A stretch of 64,000 nucleotides of DNA, taken from positions 90,860-154,859 of the forward strand of contig JBGAPI010000005.1 in the NCBI GenBank assembly GCA_044221335.1, written 5' to 3'. The position numbers and the translations under genes are program-made. The notes beneath the pieces were generated by a model. That model ran no database searches, was not told the origin of the DNA, and saw nothing but the letters and a program-made list of their open reading frames with translations. Of the stretch, positions 1-9,245 are shown piece after piece (within the stretch, counting starts at the first letter, position 1; every line of letters begins with the position of its first letter). Source of the stretch: JBGAPI01 sp044221335. GTDB lineage: Bacteria > Pseudomonadota > Gammaproteobacteria > Xanthomonadales > Ahniellaceae.

Positions 1-2454
1 GGTGCGGGCGGCATGGGCAGCGTGTTCAGCGCCGCGCGCAGCGACGGCCACTTCGAGCAGACCGCGGCGATCAAGCTGCTGCGCGGCGTGCCGAGCGCCG
101 CGGCGCTCGAGTTCCTGACCCGCGAGCGGCAGATTCTCGCCGGTCTCTCGCATCCGAACATCGCGCGACTGATCGACGGCGGAGCGACTCCGGCCGGCCA
201 GCCCTTCCTGGTGATGGAACAGGTCGACGGCATTCCGATCGACCGCTGGTGCCGCGAACGTGCGCTGCCGGTCGACCCGATCCTGGCCCTGATGGAGGCC
301 GTGGTGCAGGCGGTGAGCTTCGCCCACGCGCGCCTGATCGTGCACTGCGACCTCAAGCCCGGAAACATCCTCGTCGATGCGACCGGCCGTCCCTGCCTGC
401 TCGACTTCGGCATCGCCCGGCTGATCGAGGGCGACGACGTCGACGGTCGCGGCGGCGGCAACGCGGCGCGCGCCTACACCCCCGGCTACGCCAGCCCGGA
501 GCAGGAGAGCGGCGGCAGCATCGGCACCGCGTCGGACGTGTTCAGCCTCGGGCGGATGCTGGAGAAACTGCTCGGCGACGCCGCGCTCGCCGCCGATGCC
601 GAACTCGCCGCGATCGTCGCGCGCGCCACCGCGGCCGACCCCGCCGCGCGCTATCCCTCGGCGGAGGCGCTGGCCGCCGACCTCGCGCGCTACCGCGCTC
701 GCGAACCGCTGGCGGCGCTGCCGGCGACGCTCGGATACGTCGGTCGCAAGTGGCTCCGGCGGCACTGGCCGGTGGCCGCCGCGGTCGTGATCTTCGTGGT
801 CACGATCACCGGGTTCACCCTGCAGCTCGAAGCCGACCGCGACCGGGCCTATGCCGCCGAGCGCGAAGCCGTCGCCGAACGCGATCGCGCGACCGCCGCC
901 GAGCAGTCGTCGCGGCAGATCAACGACTTCCTGCTGTCGATGCTGGACGGCGCCGATCCCGATGCCGGCAGCGGCGAGGTGCCGATCAGCACGCTGGTCG
1001 GGGAGGCCCTGAAGCGGATCGACACCGAGCTCGCCGGACAGCCCGCGGTGCAGGCCGAGCTCTACGCCAAGCTCGGTCGGGTCCAGGTCGAACTGAACAA
1101 CCCGAAGGCGGCGCGCGCGACCTTCGAGCAGGCGCTGGCGCTGGAACGCACGCTCGACCGCCCCTTGCTGCTCGCGGACCTGCAGAACAACCGCGCCCAG
1201 CTGCTGCGCGCCAGCTTCGACGTCGCGGACGCCGAGGCGCCGGCGCGCGAGGCGGTCGCCCTGCTCGACGCGCATGCGCCGCCACGCTCGGAACTCCACG
1301 TCGATGCCACCCAGCGACTCGCCATCCTGCTGTCCGACCGCCATCGCGACGAAGAGGCGGAGCGGATGTTCCAGCACGCGCTGCAGCTGCAGCGGGCGAT
1401 CGCCGAAGACAGTCCAGGCATGGCGGAACTGCTCGACTACTATGCCGGCCACCGGATGAACCTCGAGCAGTGGCCGGCGGCGGAGGATCTGCTGCGTCGC
1501 AGCCGCGCGATGCACCAGCGGGTGAGCGGCGACGACGCCGGCGAATTGAACAACGTCGAGATGCTCGGTCGCGTGCTCGGCAAGGAAGGCAAGGTCGACG
1601 AGGCGAAGCAGCTGCTGACCGATGCACTCCAGCGGCGCGGCGCGCTGTCCGGCGCCGAGGATGGGAGCGTCGCCTTCCGCTACTCCGAGATCGCCACGGT
1701 ACTCGACAGCAACGGCCGCGCGCTGGAGTCGCTGACCTGGTACCAGAAGGCCCTCGACATCGGTGCCCGCAAGCTCGGCGCCGACTCGGTCCACTACGCC
1801 GTCCTGCTGAAGAACTATTCGCGCGGCTTGTTCCTCGCCGGCGACCAGGTCGCCGCGCTGGACGCGCAGCGACGTGCGCTGGTCCTGGCGGGGAAGCGCT
1901 GGGGCGAGGCCAACGACGGCACCGCCAATTTCCAGATGGGGCTGGGCGCTATGCTGCTGCGCGGGCATCCCGACGAGGCCGCGGAATGGTTCGCGAAGGC
2001 CGAGGCGTCCTATGCCAGTCGCCAGCCGCCGGAATCGCCCGACCTGCTCCGGGTCCACCTGGCCCTGGCCGAAGCCGCCGCACGACAGCGTGATGCGGCG
2101 ACGGCGCGGCGCTGGCTGGCGGCGGCGGAGGTGGGGCAGCCGAAGCCGAACAGTGTCCAGGTCGCCGATCGCGCGCTGGTGGCGGCGCTGATCGAGCTGG
2201 CCGAAGGCCGTCGGGATGCGGCCCTGGCCGGCCTGCGCGCGGCCGAGGCCGCGCGTGCGGCGGCGCACACGGCGGGCGACCCGCGGATCGCGCTGGCCGA
2301 GCTCGATCGCGCGGAGCTGCTCGCGACCGGCAGTGCCGCCGAGCGCCAGCAGGCGGCCGTGCTGGCGGCGTCGATCGCGCAGCGGATCGATGCCGCCCTG
2401 GTGCCGACGGCTCCCGTCCGTCGGCATTTGCAGGAATTGATCGCGAAGGGCTGA
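1..2454 (+). CDS. Membrane serine/threonine protein kinase with C-terminal TPR region (5' partial)
   Basis: The frame is open to the first base, and the first ATG (position 13) lies inside the glycine loop (GAGGMGSVF), so the true start is upstream of the window. A Hanks-type kinase domain follows with the ATP-binding lysine in AAIKLLRG, the catalytic loop VHCDLKPGNIL, the LLDFGIARL motif and GYASPEQ in the activation segment. One membrane helix (about residues 250-272 counted from the ATG, WPVAAAVVIFVVTITGF) separates the cytoplasmic kinase from about 540 residues of Ala/Arg-rich helical repeats of TPR type, probably outside the inner membrane. The kinase-TM-TPR layout is common in Xanthomonadales. 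The phosphorylation targets are unknown. The next gene starts 68 bp downstream on the same strand. Confidence 0.9.
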   Translation, partial: GAGGMGSVFSAARSDGHFEQTAAIKLLRGVPSAAALEFLTRERQILAGLSHPNIARLIDGGATPAGQPFLVMEQVDGIPIDRWCRERALPVDPILALMEAVVQAVSFAHARLIVHCDLKPGNILVDATGRPCLLDFGIARLIEGDDVDGRGGGNAARAYTPGYASPEQESGGSIGTASDVFSLGRMLEKLLGDAALAADAELAAIVARATAADPAARYPSAEALAADLARYRAREPLAALPATLGYVGRKWLRRHWPVAAAVVIFVVTITGFTLQLEADRDRAYAAEREAVAERDRATAAEQSSRQINDFLLSMLDGADPDAGSGEVPISTLVGEALKRIDTELAGQPAVQAELYAKLGRVQVELNNPKAARATFEQALALERTLDRPLLLADLQNNRAQLLRASFDVADAEAPAREAVALLDAHAPPRSELHVDATQRLAILLSDRHRDEEAERMFQHALQLQRAIAEDSPGMAELLDYYAGHRMNLEQWPAAEDLLRRSRAMHQRVSGDDAGELNNVEMLGRVLGKEGKVDEAKQLLTDALQRRGALSGAEDGSVAFRYSEIATVLDSNGRALESLTWYQKALDIGARKLGADSVHYAVLLKNYSRGLFLAGDQVAALDAQRRALVLAGKRWGEANDGTANFQMGLGAMLLRGHPDEAAEWFAKAEASYASRQPPESPDLLRVHLALAEAAARQRDAATARRWLAAAEVGQPKPNSVQVADRALVAALIELAEGRRDAALAGLRAAEAARAAAHTAGDPRIALAELDRAELLATGSAAERQQAAVLAASIAQRIDAALVPTAPVRRHLQELIAKG

Positions 2455-2522
2455 CAGTTCCGTCCCGGAAATTCCGCTAGTCCGGTCAGGGGCCCATCGG
2501 GGGCGGCCAGGGTGGGGCGGTC

Positions 2523-5500
2523 ATGAACGGGAATCTCGTGCGATTGCGGCGGCGCGGACTGCGCCTCGGCGGATGGCTGGCTCTGTGGATCGGACTCGTG
2601 TCCGGGGCGCCGCTGGCCGCGGCGGCGACCTATGTCGTCGACACCACCTCGGCCGGCGTCGGCATCAACGCGTGCACCGCCGCTCCCAACGACTGCAGCT
2701 TCGAGGGGGCGCTGCAGCGTTCCGTCGCGGGGGATCTCATCCAGTTCGCGGTCGCGTCGGCCAGCGCGACCAACGGCGTGGTGCAGATCCAGAAGAACGT
2801 GACGATCGACGCCAACGGCGCCGCGCTGCCGGTCGTCACGGTCAGTTCCAGTTCGCCGGTGCAGATCACGGCGACGATCCGCAACGCGCGCTTCGAGAAC
2901 CTGAAGTCCGCCGGCCCCGGCGGTGCACTCTACGTCCAGACCAACCAGACCCTCACGATCCAGGACTCGCGATTCACGAACAACCGCAACCTGCCTGCCG
3001 CCGGCAACCAGCAGGGCGGCGCGATCTACACCGACGGTCGCCTGTACGTGATGCGGACGACCTTCGATGGCAACTACGGCATCGCCGGAGGCAGCGCGAT
3101 CCACAACGGCGGGAACGGCCTGATGGAGATCTCGGACTCGGTCTTCACCGGCAACGGCATCTACGCCAACAACGGCAATCCCCTGCGCGCCCACTTCGGC
3201 GCGATCGCCAACGACGGGGCGGCGGTGTTCACCAATTGCCTGTTCAAGAGCAACGACGCCGACTATGCGGCGGCGATCCAGTCCGGCGGCTCGCTGTGGA
3301 TTTCCAGCAGCACCTTCGTCAACAACATCACGCGCGGCCCCACCGAGAGCGGCGCGGTGCTGGTCGGCGGCAGCTCGACGATCCTCAACGTGACGATGGT
3401 CGGCAACAGCGGCGCCACCTCCGGCGGGCTGTACGTCTACGCGGGTGCCCAGGCGCGGGTCGGCAATTCGCTGTTCTCCGACAACCTCGGCGCCGCGCCC
3501 AACATCAACGGCACGATCCAGTCGCTCGGCAACAACCTGATTCGCGATCCGACCGGAACGACGGTCACCGGCGTCTCCACCGGGAACCTGTACAACGTCG
3601 ACCCGCGCGTGCTGCCGCTGGCCAACAACGGCGGTGGCAGCATGACCGTGGCGCTGGCCAGCGACAGTCCCGCGATCGACGAAGGCAGCAATTGCGTGCT
3701 GGCCAACAGCGGCTGCGCCACCAGCGCGCCGTACCAGGCCTTGAGCACCGATCAGCGCGGCAGCGGCTTCGGCCGCCAGAAGGGCGCGAAGGTCGACATC
3801 GGTGCCTACGAGGCCGCCTACCTCACGGTGATCAACGCCAACGACAGCGGCGCCGGCAGCCTGCGCCAGGCGATCAGCGACGCGGTGGACAACGACGTGA
3901 TCGTCTTCAGTCCCGCGGTGTTCAACGTCGCACGCACCATCAGCCTCGCCAGCACGCTGACGATCGGCAAGACGATCGGCATTCGCGGCCCGGGCTCGGC
4001 GCTGCTGACGCTCGACGGCAACAACACGGTGGAGCCGATGGTCATCGGCGCGAGCGGCAACCTGACGCTGTCGGGTCTCCGCATCACCCGCGGCAATGCA
4101 GGCGCCGCCAACAACGCCGGTGCGATGCTGGTCGTCGGCACCCTGACCGGCGACGACCTGGTGATGGACAACAGCCGCGCCTCCAACCTCGGCGGCTGCC
4201 TGTTCAACACCGGCACCACCGTCCTCACCCGGCTGGTCGTGACGGGCTGCCAGGCGCCCTCCGGCGCGGGCATCTTCAACGACACCGGCAAGACGCTGAC
4301 GATTTCCGATTCGCGCGTCGAGAACAACACGGCGACCAGCGTCGGCGGCGCGATCTACAACGTCGCCGGATTGACGCTGAAGCGGGTCAGCCTCACCGGA
4401 AACACCGCGTCTTCCGGCGGTGCGGTCTACAACACCGGAGCAATGAGCGCGGACGGCATCACCGTGAGCGGCAACAGCGCGACGACCGGCCTCGGCGGCG
4501 GCCTCTACCAGGGCGCCGCGGGCGCGATGAGCCTCCTCGGCACGACGATCACGGCCAACACCAGCTCGGCCTCCGGCGGCGGCGGCCTGTACGGCGGTGG
4601 CGGTCCGATCACGATCGCCGGCACGCTGATCGCCGGCAACAGCGGCACCAGCGGCCAGCCCGACGCGGTCGCGACGCTGATCTCGAACGGCTACAACCTG
4701 ATCGGCAGCACGGCCGGCAACAGCTTCGCGGTGGGCTCGCCGTCTCTCGCCGGAAATGTAGTCAACATCGCCCCGAAGCTGTCGCCGCTGGCCGACAACG
4801 GCGGGACGGCGCGCAGCCACGCGCCGCTGTACGACAGCCCGATCCTCGACGCCGCCGGCGCCATCGCCGGCAGCGCTCTCGACGGTCGCGGCTACGCGCG
4901 TCCGATCGACTTCGACAACGTCGCCAACGCGTCCGGCGGCGATGGTCGCGACATCGGCGCCTACGAACTGCAGGTGGCGACGCCGTCCGGGCTGGTGGCG
5001 ACGCCGCAGAGCGGCGCCCTGTCGGTGGCCTTCGACGGCGCCGCCCACGGCGGCCTGGCGCCGACCGGCTTCTCGGCGCGTTGCGGTGCCCAGACGGCGA
5101 CCGGAAGCGCGTCGCCGGTCGTGGTGTCGGGCTTGAGCAACGGCACGGCGGTCAGCTGTACGGTCACTGCCATGGCCGGCGCGATCAGCGGGATCGCTTC
5201 GGCGCCATCGGCCGCGGTCGCGCCGGCGGCGCCGCCCGGCGCGCCGACGCTCGTCTCGGTGACGCCGGCCAACGGCCAGATCAGCGTCGCGTTCAGCGCG
5301 CCGGCGTCGAACGGCGGCAGCCCGATCACCGGTTACACCGCGACCTGCGGCGGCACTGCCGTCAACGGCCCGTCGTCGCCGATCTCGGTGAACGGCTTGA
5401 TCAACCAGTCCACGGTGACCTGCACCGTGCTCGCGCGCAACGTCGTCGGTGCGGGGCCGTCGTCCAGCCCGTCGAGCAGCGTCACGCCGGGTCTGCCCGG

Positions 5501-8500
5501 ATTCGGCGGCTACGTCCCGCGGGTCGGCATCGCATCGGCTGCCGTGTTCGACCTCGCCGGTGGCAGTCTCACCACCAACATCGGCCTGCCGAGCGGCAAC
5601 GCCGGCGTTGCGGCGAGCCCGGACGGCGCGCGGGTCTACCTCGCCACCCAGTCGTCCAACCAGGTCACCGTGATCAACACTCAGACCAACAGCGTGGTCG
5701 GCCAGGTCGCCGTCGGAAACGCGCCATGGTCGGCCGCGGTGTCCTCCGACAGTCGCAGGGTCTACGTCACCAACAGCGGCGACTCCACGGTGTCGGTGAT
5801 CGACGCGCTGACCAACACCGTGGTCCAGACCGTGCCGGTGTTCAACCATCCCTACGGCGTCGCGGTGTCGCCGGACGGCGCCAAGGTCTACGTCACCAAC
5901 TCCGGCACCAACGCGATCTCGGTGATCGACGCGGCGACGCTGACCACCAGCGGGCCGTTCACCGCCGCGATGGATCCGATCGGCATCGCCACGAGCCCGG
6001 ATGGCCGTCGCGTCTACGTCACCTCGCAGACCCAGAACGTGGTCGCGGTCATGGACACCACGGACAACAGCCTCGTCGCCACCGTCCCCGTCGGCAGCAC
6101 GCCCTATGGCGTCGTCGTGAGTCGCGACAACAAGTGGGTGTTCGTCGCCAATGCCGGCAGCAACAGCGTGTCGGTGATCAATGCCACCAGCAACACGATC
6201 TTCACCACGCTGCCGGTCGGGATGCGGCCCCAGGGCATCGACCTGTCGCCGGACGGGTCGCGGGTCTTCGTGGTCGATCGCGACAGCAACGACATCAAGG
6301 TGATCAATGCCACCACCATGACCGTGATCGCCGGGGGCTACAGCCTCGGCGCGGGCAGCAGCGCGTTCGCGATGGGGCGCTTCGTCGCGGTCGGTGGCGT
6401 GGCGGCGTCGTTCACGTCGGTCGTGATGCCGGACGCGGCCTACGGCCAGTCCTACAACCAGCCGATCCCGGTCGCGGGCACGCCGCGTCCCGGCCTCACC
6501 CTGGTCTCTGGCAGTCTGCCGAGTGGTCTGTTCATCGACCCGACGACCGGCGCGATCTACGGCACCAGCACCGCGGTCGGCAGCTACAACCTCTCGATCC
6601 GAGCCGCCAACGGCGTCGGAGGTCCGGTGACCCAGGTCGTCCACCTGAACGTGGTGCCGACCCGACCGGGCGCGCCGAGCATCGACAGCATCACGCCCGG
6701 CGATGGCATCGTGACCCTGAGCGTCTCGCCGTCGTCCAACAGCGGCGGTTCCGCTCTGCTGACCTACAACGCGCGCTGTTCCACCGTCCCGACGACCTTC
6801 AGCACAAACGTCGCCACGATCTCGCTGCCGGTGCCGAATGGCCAGCCGACCTCCTGCCGGGTGAGCGCGGTGAATGCCGTCGGCGAGAGTGACTGGTCCG
6901 CCGACTCGGCGGTCGTGATCCCCGGCATCGCGCCTGGCATCACCAGCGGAGAGGGCTCCGCAGGGATCTTCGGTGGCGCCTATCTCTACACGGTGCCGGT
7001 GGCGGGCGACCCGGCGCCGACGCTGCAACTGACCGCCGGCAGCCTGCCCCCGGGACTCGACTTCAATCCGGAAAACCACGTCGTGAGCGGCACCCCGGCG
7101 GCCGTCGGCAATTTCACCGCCACGTTCACGGCCAGCAACGCGCTCGGCGACAGTTCGCGGGCGGTCCTGTTCCGGATCGGCCCGGACGTGGCGCATCCGC
7201 CGCACGTCACCGGCGTCGTCGGTGGCGACCAGACGGTCCGCGTGACCTTCGTCGAAGACGCGTTCAATGGCGGCTCGGCGGTGTCGGCCTTCCATGCCAG
7301 CTGCGATGGTTCGCCGACGGAGACGGTCGGCCCGGCGTCGCCGCTGACGGTCGGCGGCCTGCCGAACGGCGTGGTCACCTACTGTCGCGTGTACGCGACC
7401 AACGATGGGGGCAACAGCCCGGCGTCCGCGGACTCGGACGCCGTCGTTCCCGGAATCCTCCCGGGCTTCAGCACTGGCGCGCCGCAGGAGGGCGCGTATG
7501 CCACGTCCTATTCCTTCCGGGTCATCGCGACCGGCGTCCCGACGCCGACCCTGGCACTGACCGGGGGCAGCCTGCCGCCGGGCCTGACCTTCGACCCCGA
7601 TACGGGCATCGTCACCGGAACGCCAACGGCGAGCGGCGACTTCGCGGCCACCGTCACCGCGACCAATGCGGTCGGCAGCACGCCACAGGCGCTTCCGTTC
7701 CACATCGCCCCGGTGGTGCCTCACGCGCCGCAGGTCACCGGCGTCGAGCCCGGCGACGGCAGGGTCCGGGTGAACTACAGCGCCGACACCTTCGACGGCG
7801 GCGCGTCGGTGCAGTCCTTCACGGCCAGCTGTGACGGCTCAGCAACGACGTCCACCGGCGGTGGCGCGTCGCTGGTCGTCACCGGCCTGCCCAACGGCGT
7901 CCCGACGCACTGCCGCGTGTTCGCGACCAATGCGGCCGGCAACAGCCCGCCGTCCGCGGATTCCGACGTGACCACGCCCGGCACCGCCCCGACGATCACC
8001 AGCGCGGCGACGGCGACCGCGACCTACGGCCAGCCCTTCACCTTCGTCGTGACCACGACCGGTGCCCCTGCGCCGTCGGTGACCTTGGACTCCGGGTCGC
8101 TCCCGTCCGGCCTTGGCTTTGCCAACGGCGTGATCAACGGCACGCCGAGCGAGGTCACGACCGCCGTGCTGCAGTTCCATGCCGCCAATTCCCTGGGCGC
8201 CGTCGACCAGGCGTTCCAGCTGGTGGTCGGGCCGGCGCCGCCCTCGGCGCCGACCCAGATCAACGCCCACTCCGGCCACGGCAGCGCGACCTTGACCTTT
8301 GTCGCGCCGACCAGCAGCGGCGGCGTGGCGATCCTCGGCTACACCGCGACCTGCTCGCCTGGCGCGATCACGGCGAGCGCGACGGTCACGACGATCGAGG
8401 TCCCGCTCACCAACGGCTCGATCTACGACTGCAGCGTGCACGCCACCAACGTCGCCGGCGACAGTCCGGAATCGATCAGCATCCGGGTGCTGCCGCGCGC

Positions 8501-8918
8501 GGTCGACAGCACGGACCTCGCGATCGCGATCAGCAACGGCACGCCCTATGTGATCGGCGGAATGCCGACGACCTACGTGATCACCGTCGACAACAACGGT
8601 GCGGCCGGTGTCGTCGCGGCGCGAGTCCAGGACACGCTCGGCAGCGAATTCAGCGACGCCCACTGGACCTGCCTGGTGCGCGACGGTGCCGACTGCCCGG
8701 CCAGCGGCAGCGGCGACCTCGACACCCAGGTCGACCTGCCGCCGGGCAGCGGCGTGCGGATCGAGCTGACCGCGACGGTCGCGCCGCTGCCGGAGACGCC
8801 GGTCAGCACGGTGGTCTCGGTCACCGGGCCGGCGGACGTCAGCGAGTCCGACCTCGCCAACAACGTCGCCTCGGACGGCCCGGACGGGCGCGGCCTGTTC
8901 AAGGACGGCTTCGAGTAA
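2523..8918 (+). CDS. Giant secreted multidomain protein: beta-helix, FN3/Ig-like repeats, YVTN propeller, GFE C-terminus
   Basis: This is a 2131-residue exported protein. A signal peptide (about 1-37, hydrophobic core LALWIGLVSGAPLAAAA) precedes two parallel-beta-helix segments. The first opens with a CSLREA-like stretch (CSFEGAL) and the second with GAGSLRQAISDA; both end in DIGAYE, as in choice-of-anchor Q proteins. FN3-like domains follow (from about residue 820), then a YVTN-type beta-propeller (about 995-1290) with repeated SPDGARVY / VYVTNSG blades. After it come alternating putative-Ig (GSLPSGLFIDPTTG type) and FN3-like modules, and a DUF11-like domain near the end. The last residues are GLFKDGFE, a tail shared with the protein ending at 37774. 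It is probably a cell-surface or secreted adhesin-like protein; the ligand is unknown. The opposite-strand open frame of 1904 codons is a high-GC shadow. Confidence 0.9.
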   Translation: MNGNLVRLRRRGLRLGGWLALWIGLVSGAPLAAAATYVVDTTSAGVGINACTAAPNDCSFEGALQRSVAGDLIQFAVASASATNGVVQIQKNVTIDANGAALPVVTVSSSSPVQITATIRNARFENLKSAGPGGALYVQTNQTLTIQDSRFTNNRNLPAAGNQQGGAIYTDGRLYVMRTTFDGNYGIAGGSAIHNGGNGLMEISDSVFTGNGIYANNGNPLRAHFGAIANDGAAVFTNCLFKSNDADYAAAIQSGGSLWISSSTFVNNITRGPTESGAVLVGGSSTILNVTMVGNSGATSGGLYVYAGAQARVGNSLFSDNLGAAPNINGTIQSLGNNLIRDPTGTTVTGVSTGNLYNVDPRVLPLANNGGGSMTVALASDSPAIDEGSNCVLANSGCATSAPYQALSTDQRGSGFGRQKGAKVDIGAYEAAYLTVINANDSGAGSLRQAISDAVDNDVIVFSPAVFNVARTISLASTLTIGKTIGIRGPGSALLTLDGNNTVEPMVIGASGNLTLSGLRITRGNAGAANNAGAMLVVGTLTGDDLVMDNSRASNLGGCLFNTGTTVLTRLVVTGCQAPSGAGIFNDTGKTLTISDSRVENNTATSVGGAIYNVAGLTLKRVSLTGNTASSGGAVYNTGAMSADGITVSGNSATTGLGGGLYQGAAGAMSLLGTTITANTSSASGGGGLYGGGGPITIAGTLIAGNSGTSGQPDAVATLISNGYNLIGSTAGNSFAVGSPSLAGNVVNIAPKLSPLADNGGTARSHAPLYDSPILDAAGAIAGSALDGRGYARPIDFDNVANASGGDGRDIGAYELQVATPSGLVATPQSGALSVAFDGAAHGGLAPTGFSARCGAQTATGSASPVVVSGLSNGTAVSCTVTAMAGAISGIASAPSAAVAPAAPPGAPTLVSVTPANGQISVAFSAPASNGGSPITGYTATCGGTAVNGPSSPISVNGLINQSTVTCTVLARNVVGAGPSSSPSSSVTPGLPGFGGYVPRVGIASAAVFDLAGGSLTTNIGLPSGNAGVAASPDGARVYLATQSSNQVTVINTQTNSVVGQVAVGNAPWSAAVSSDSRRVYVTNSGDSTVSVIDALTNTVVQTVPVFNHPYGVAVSPDGAKVYVTNSGTNAISVIDAATLTTSGPFTAAMDPIGIATSPDGRRVYVTSQTQNVVAVMDTTDNSLVATVPVGSTPYGVVVSRDNKWVFVANAGSNSVSVINATSNTIFTTLPVGMRPQGIDLSPDGSRVFVVDRDSNDIKVINATTMTVIAGGYSLGAGSSAFAMGRFVAVGGVAASFTSVVMPDAAYGQSYNQPIPVAGTPRPGLTLVSGSLPSGLFIDPTTGAIYGTSTAVGSYNLSIRAANGVGGPVTQVVHLNVVPTRPGAPSIDSITPGDGIVTLSVSPSSNSGGSALLTYNARCSTVPTTFSTNVATISLPVPNGQPTSCRVSAVNAVGESDWSADSAVVIPGIAPGITSGEGSAGIFGGAYLYTVPVAGDPAPTLQLTAGSLPPGLDFNPENHVVSGTPAAVGNFTATFTASNALGDSSRAVLFRIGPDVAHPPHVTGVVGGDQTVRVTFVEDAFNGGSAVSAFHASCDGSPTETVGPASPLTVGGLPNGVVTYCRVYATNDGGNSPASADSDAVVPGILPGFSTGAPQEGAYATSYSFRVIATGVPTPTLALTGGSLPPGLTFDPDTGIVTGTPTASGDFAATVTATNAVGSTPQALPFHIAPVVPHAPQVTGVEPGDGRVRVNYSADTFDGGASVQSFTASCDGSATTSTGGGASLVVTGLPNGVPTHCRVFATNAAGNSPPSADSDVTTPGTAPTITSAATATATYGQPFTFVVTTTGAPAPSVTLDSGSLPSGLGFANGVINGTPSEVTTAVLQFHAANSLGAVDQAFQLVVGPAPPSAPTQINAHSGHGSATLTFVAPTSSGGVAILGYTATCSPGAITASATVTTIEVPLTNGSIYDCSVHATNVAGDSPESISIRVLPRAVDSTDLAIAISNGTPYVIGGMPTTYVITVDNNGAAGVVAARVQDTLGSEFSDAHWTCLVRDGADCPASGSGDLDTQVDLPPGSGVRIELTATVAPLPETPVSTVVSVTGPADVSESDLANNVASDGPDGRGLFKDGFE

Positions 8919-8989
8919 GCGGATTTCGCCGCAAGAAAACCATGCTTGCCAGCCTTCGCCCGCCGGAGTCCCGAGGCATAGAACATTCT

Positions 8990-9101
8990 CGTCATTGCGA
9001 GCGCAGCGAAGCAATCCGGCGCCTTGGCTGTTCGTCGGACCAGAGCCAGAGCGAAGTCGCTGGGTTGCTTCGTCGTCGCTGCGCTCCTCCTCGCGAGGAC
9101 G
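8990..9101. repeat. About 100-bp inverted-repeat (MITE-like) element, copy 1
   Basis: It begins CGTCATTGCGAGCGCAGCG and ends with a degenerate reverse complement containing GGTTGCTTCGTCGTCGCTGC, so the transcript folds into one long hairpin. The middle also pairs partly (GCGCCTTGGCT). The same element recurs at 35286, 52077, 53341, 56153 and 58063. Confidence 0.8.
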
Positions 9102-9124
9102 GGTTCTTCCGCCCGCCCCGGTCC

Positions 9125-9160
9125 CGCCATTGCGAGCGCAGCAAAGCTATCCTGCGCCTT
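9125..9160. repeat. Half copy of the 100-bp inverted-repeat element
   Basis: Only the left arm is present (CGCCATTGCGAGCGCAGCAA), with mismatches. It lies 24 bp after copy 1, which suggests a decayed second insertion. Confidence 0.6.
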
Positions 9161-9245
9161 GCACTCCGGCGGATGCGAACTCCGCTTGCCCCGAACCGCA
9201 CCGCTCGATTAGCGTTGCGCGGCCCCCTCCCGCAAGGACCCGCGC

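Larger units (their letters stand above)
8919..9245. other. Intergenic stretch with hairpin repeats, no gene
   Basis: 327 bp between the giant secreted protein and the lipoxygenase gene. It holds one complete copy of the roughly 100-bp inverted-repeat element and a half copy (listed separately). The open frames here translate to phrases such as HCERSEAI and RCARND, which are products of that repeat and not proteins. No convincing promoter was identified. Confidence 0.7.

Noticed and set aside
2010..7724. 1904-codon open frame on the minus strand opposite the giant secreted protein
   Set aside because: It is R/D/V/H-rich shadow coding of a high-GC gene. The plus strand has a signal peptide, domain motifs and a matching C-terminal tail.
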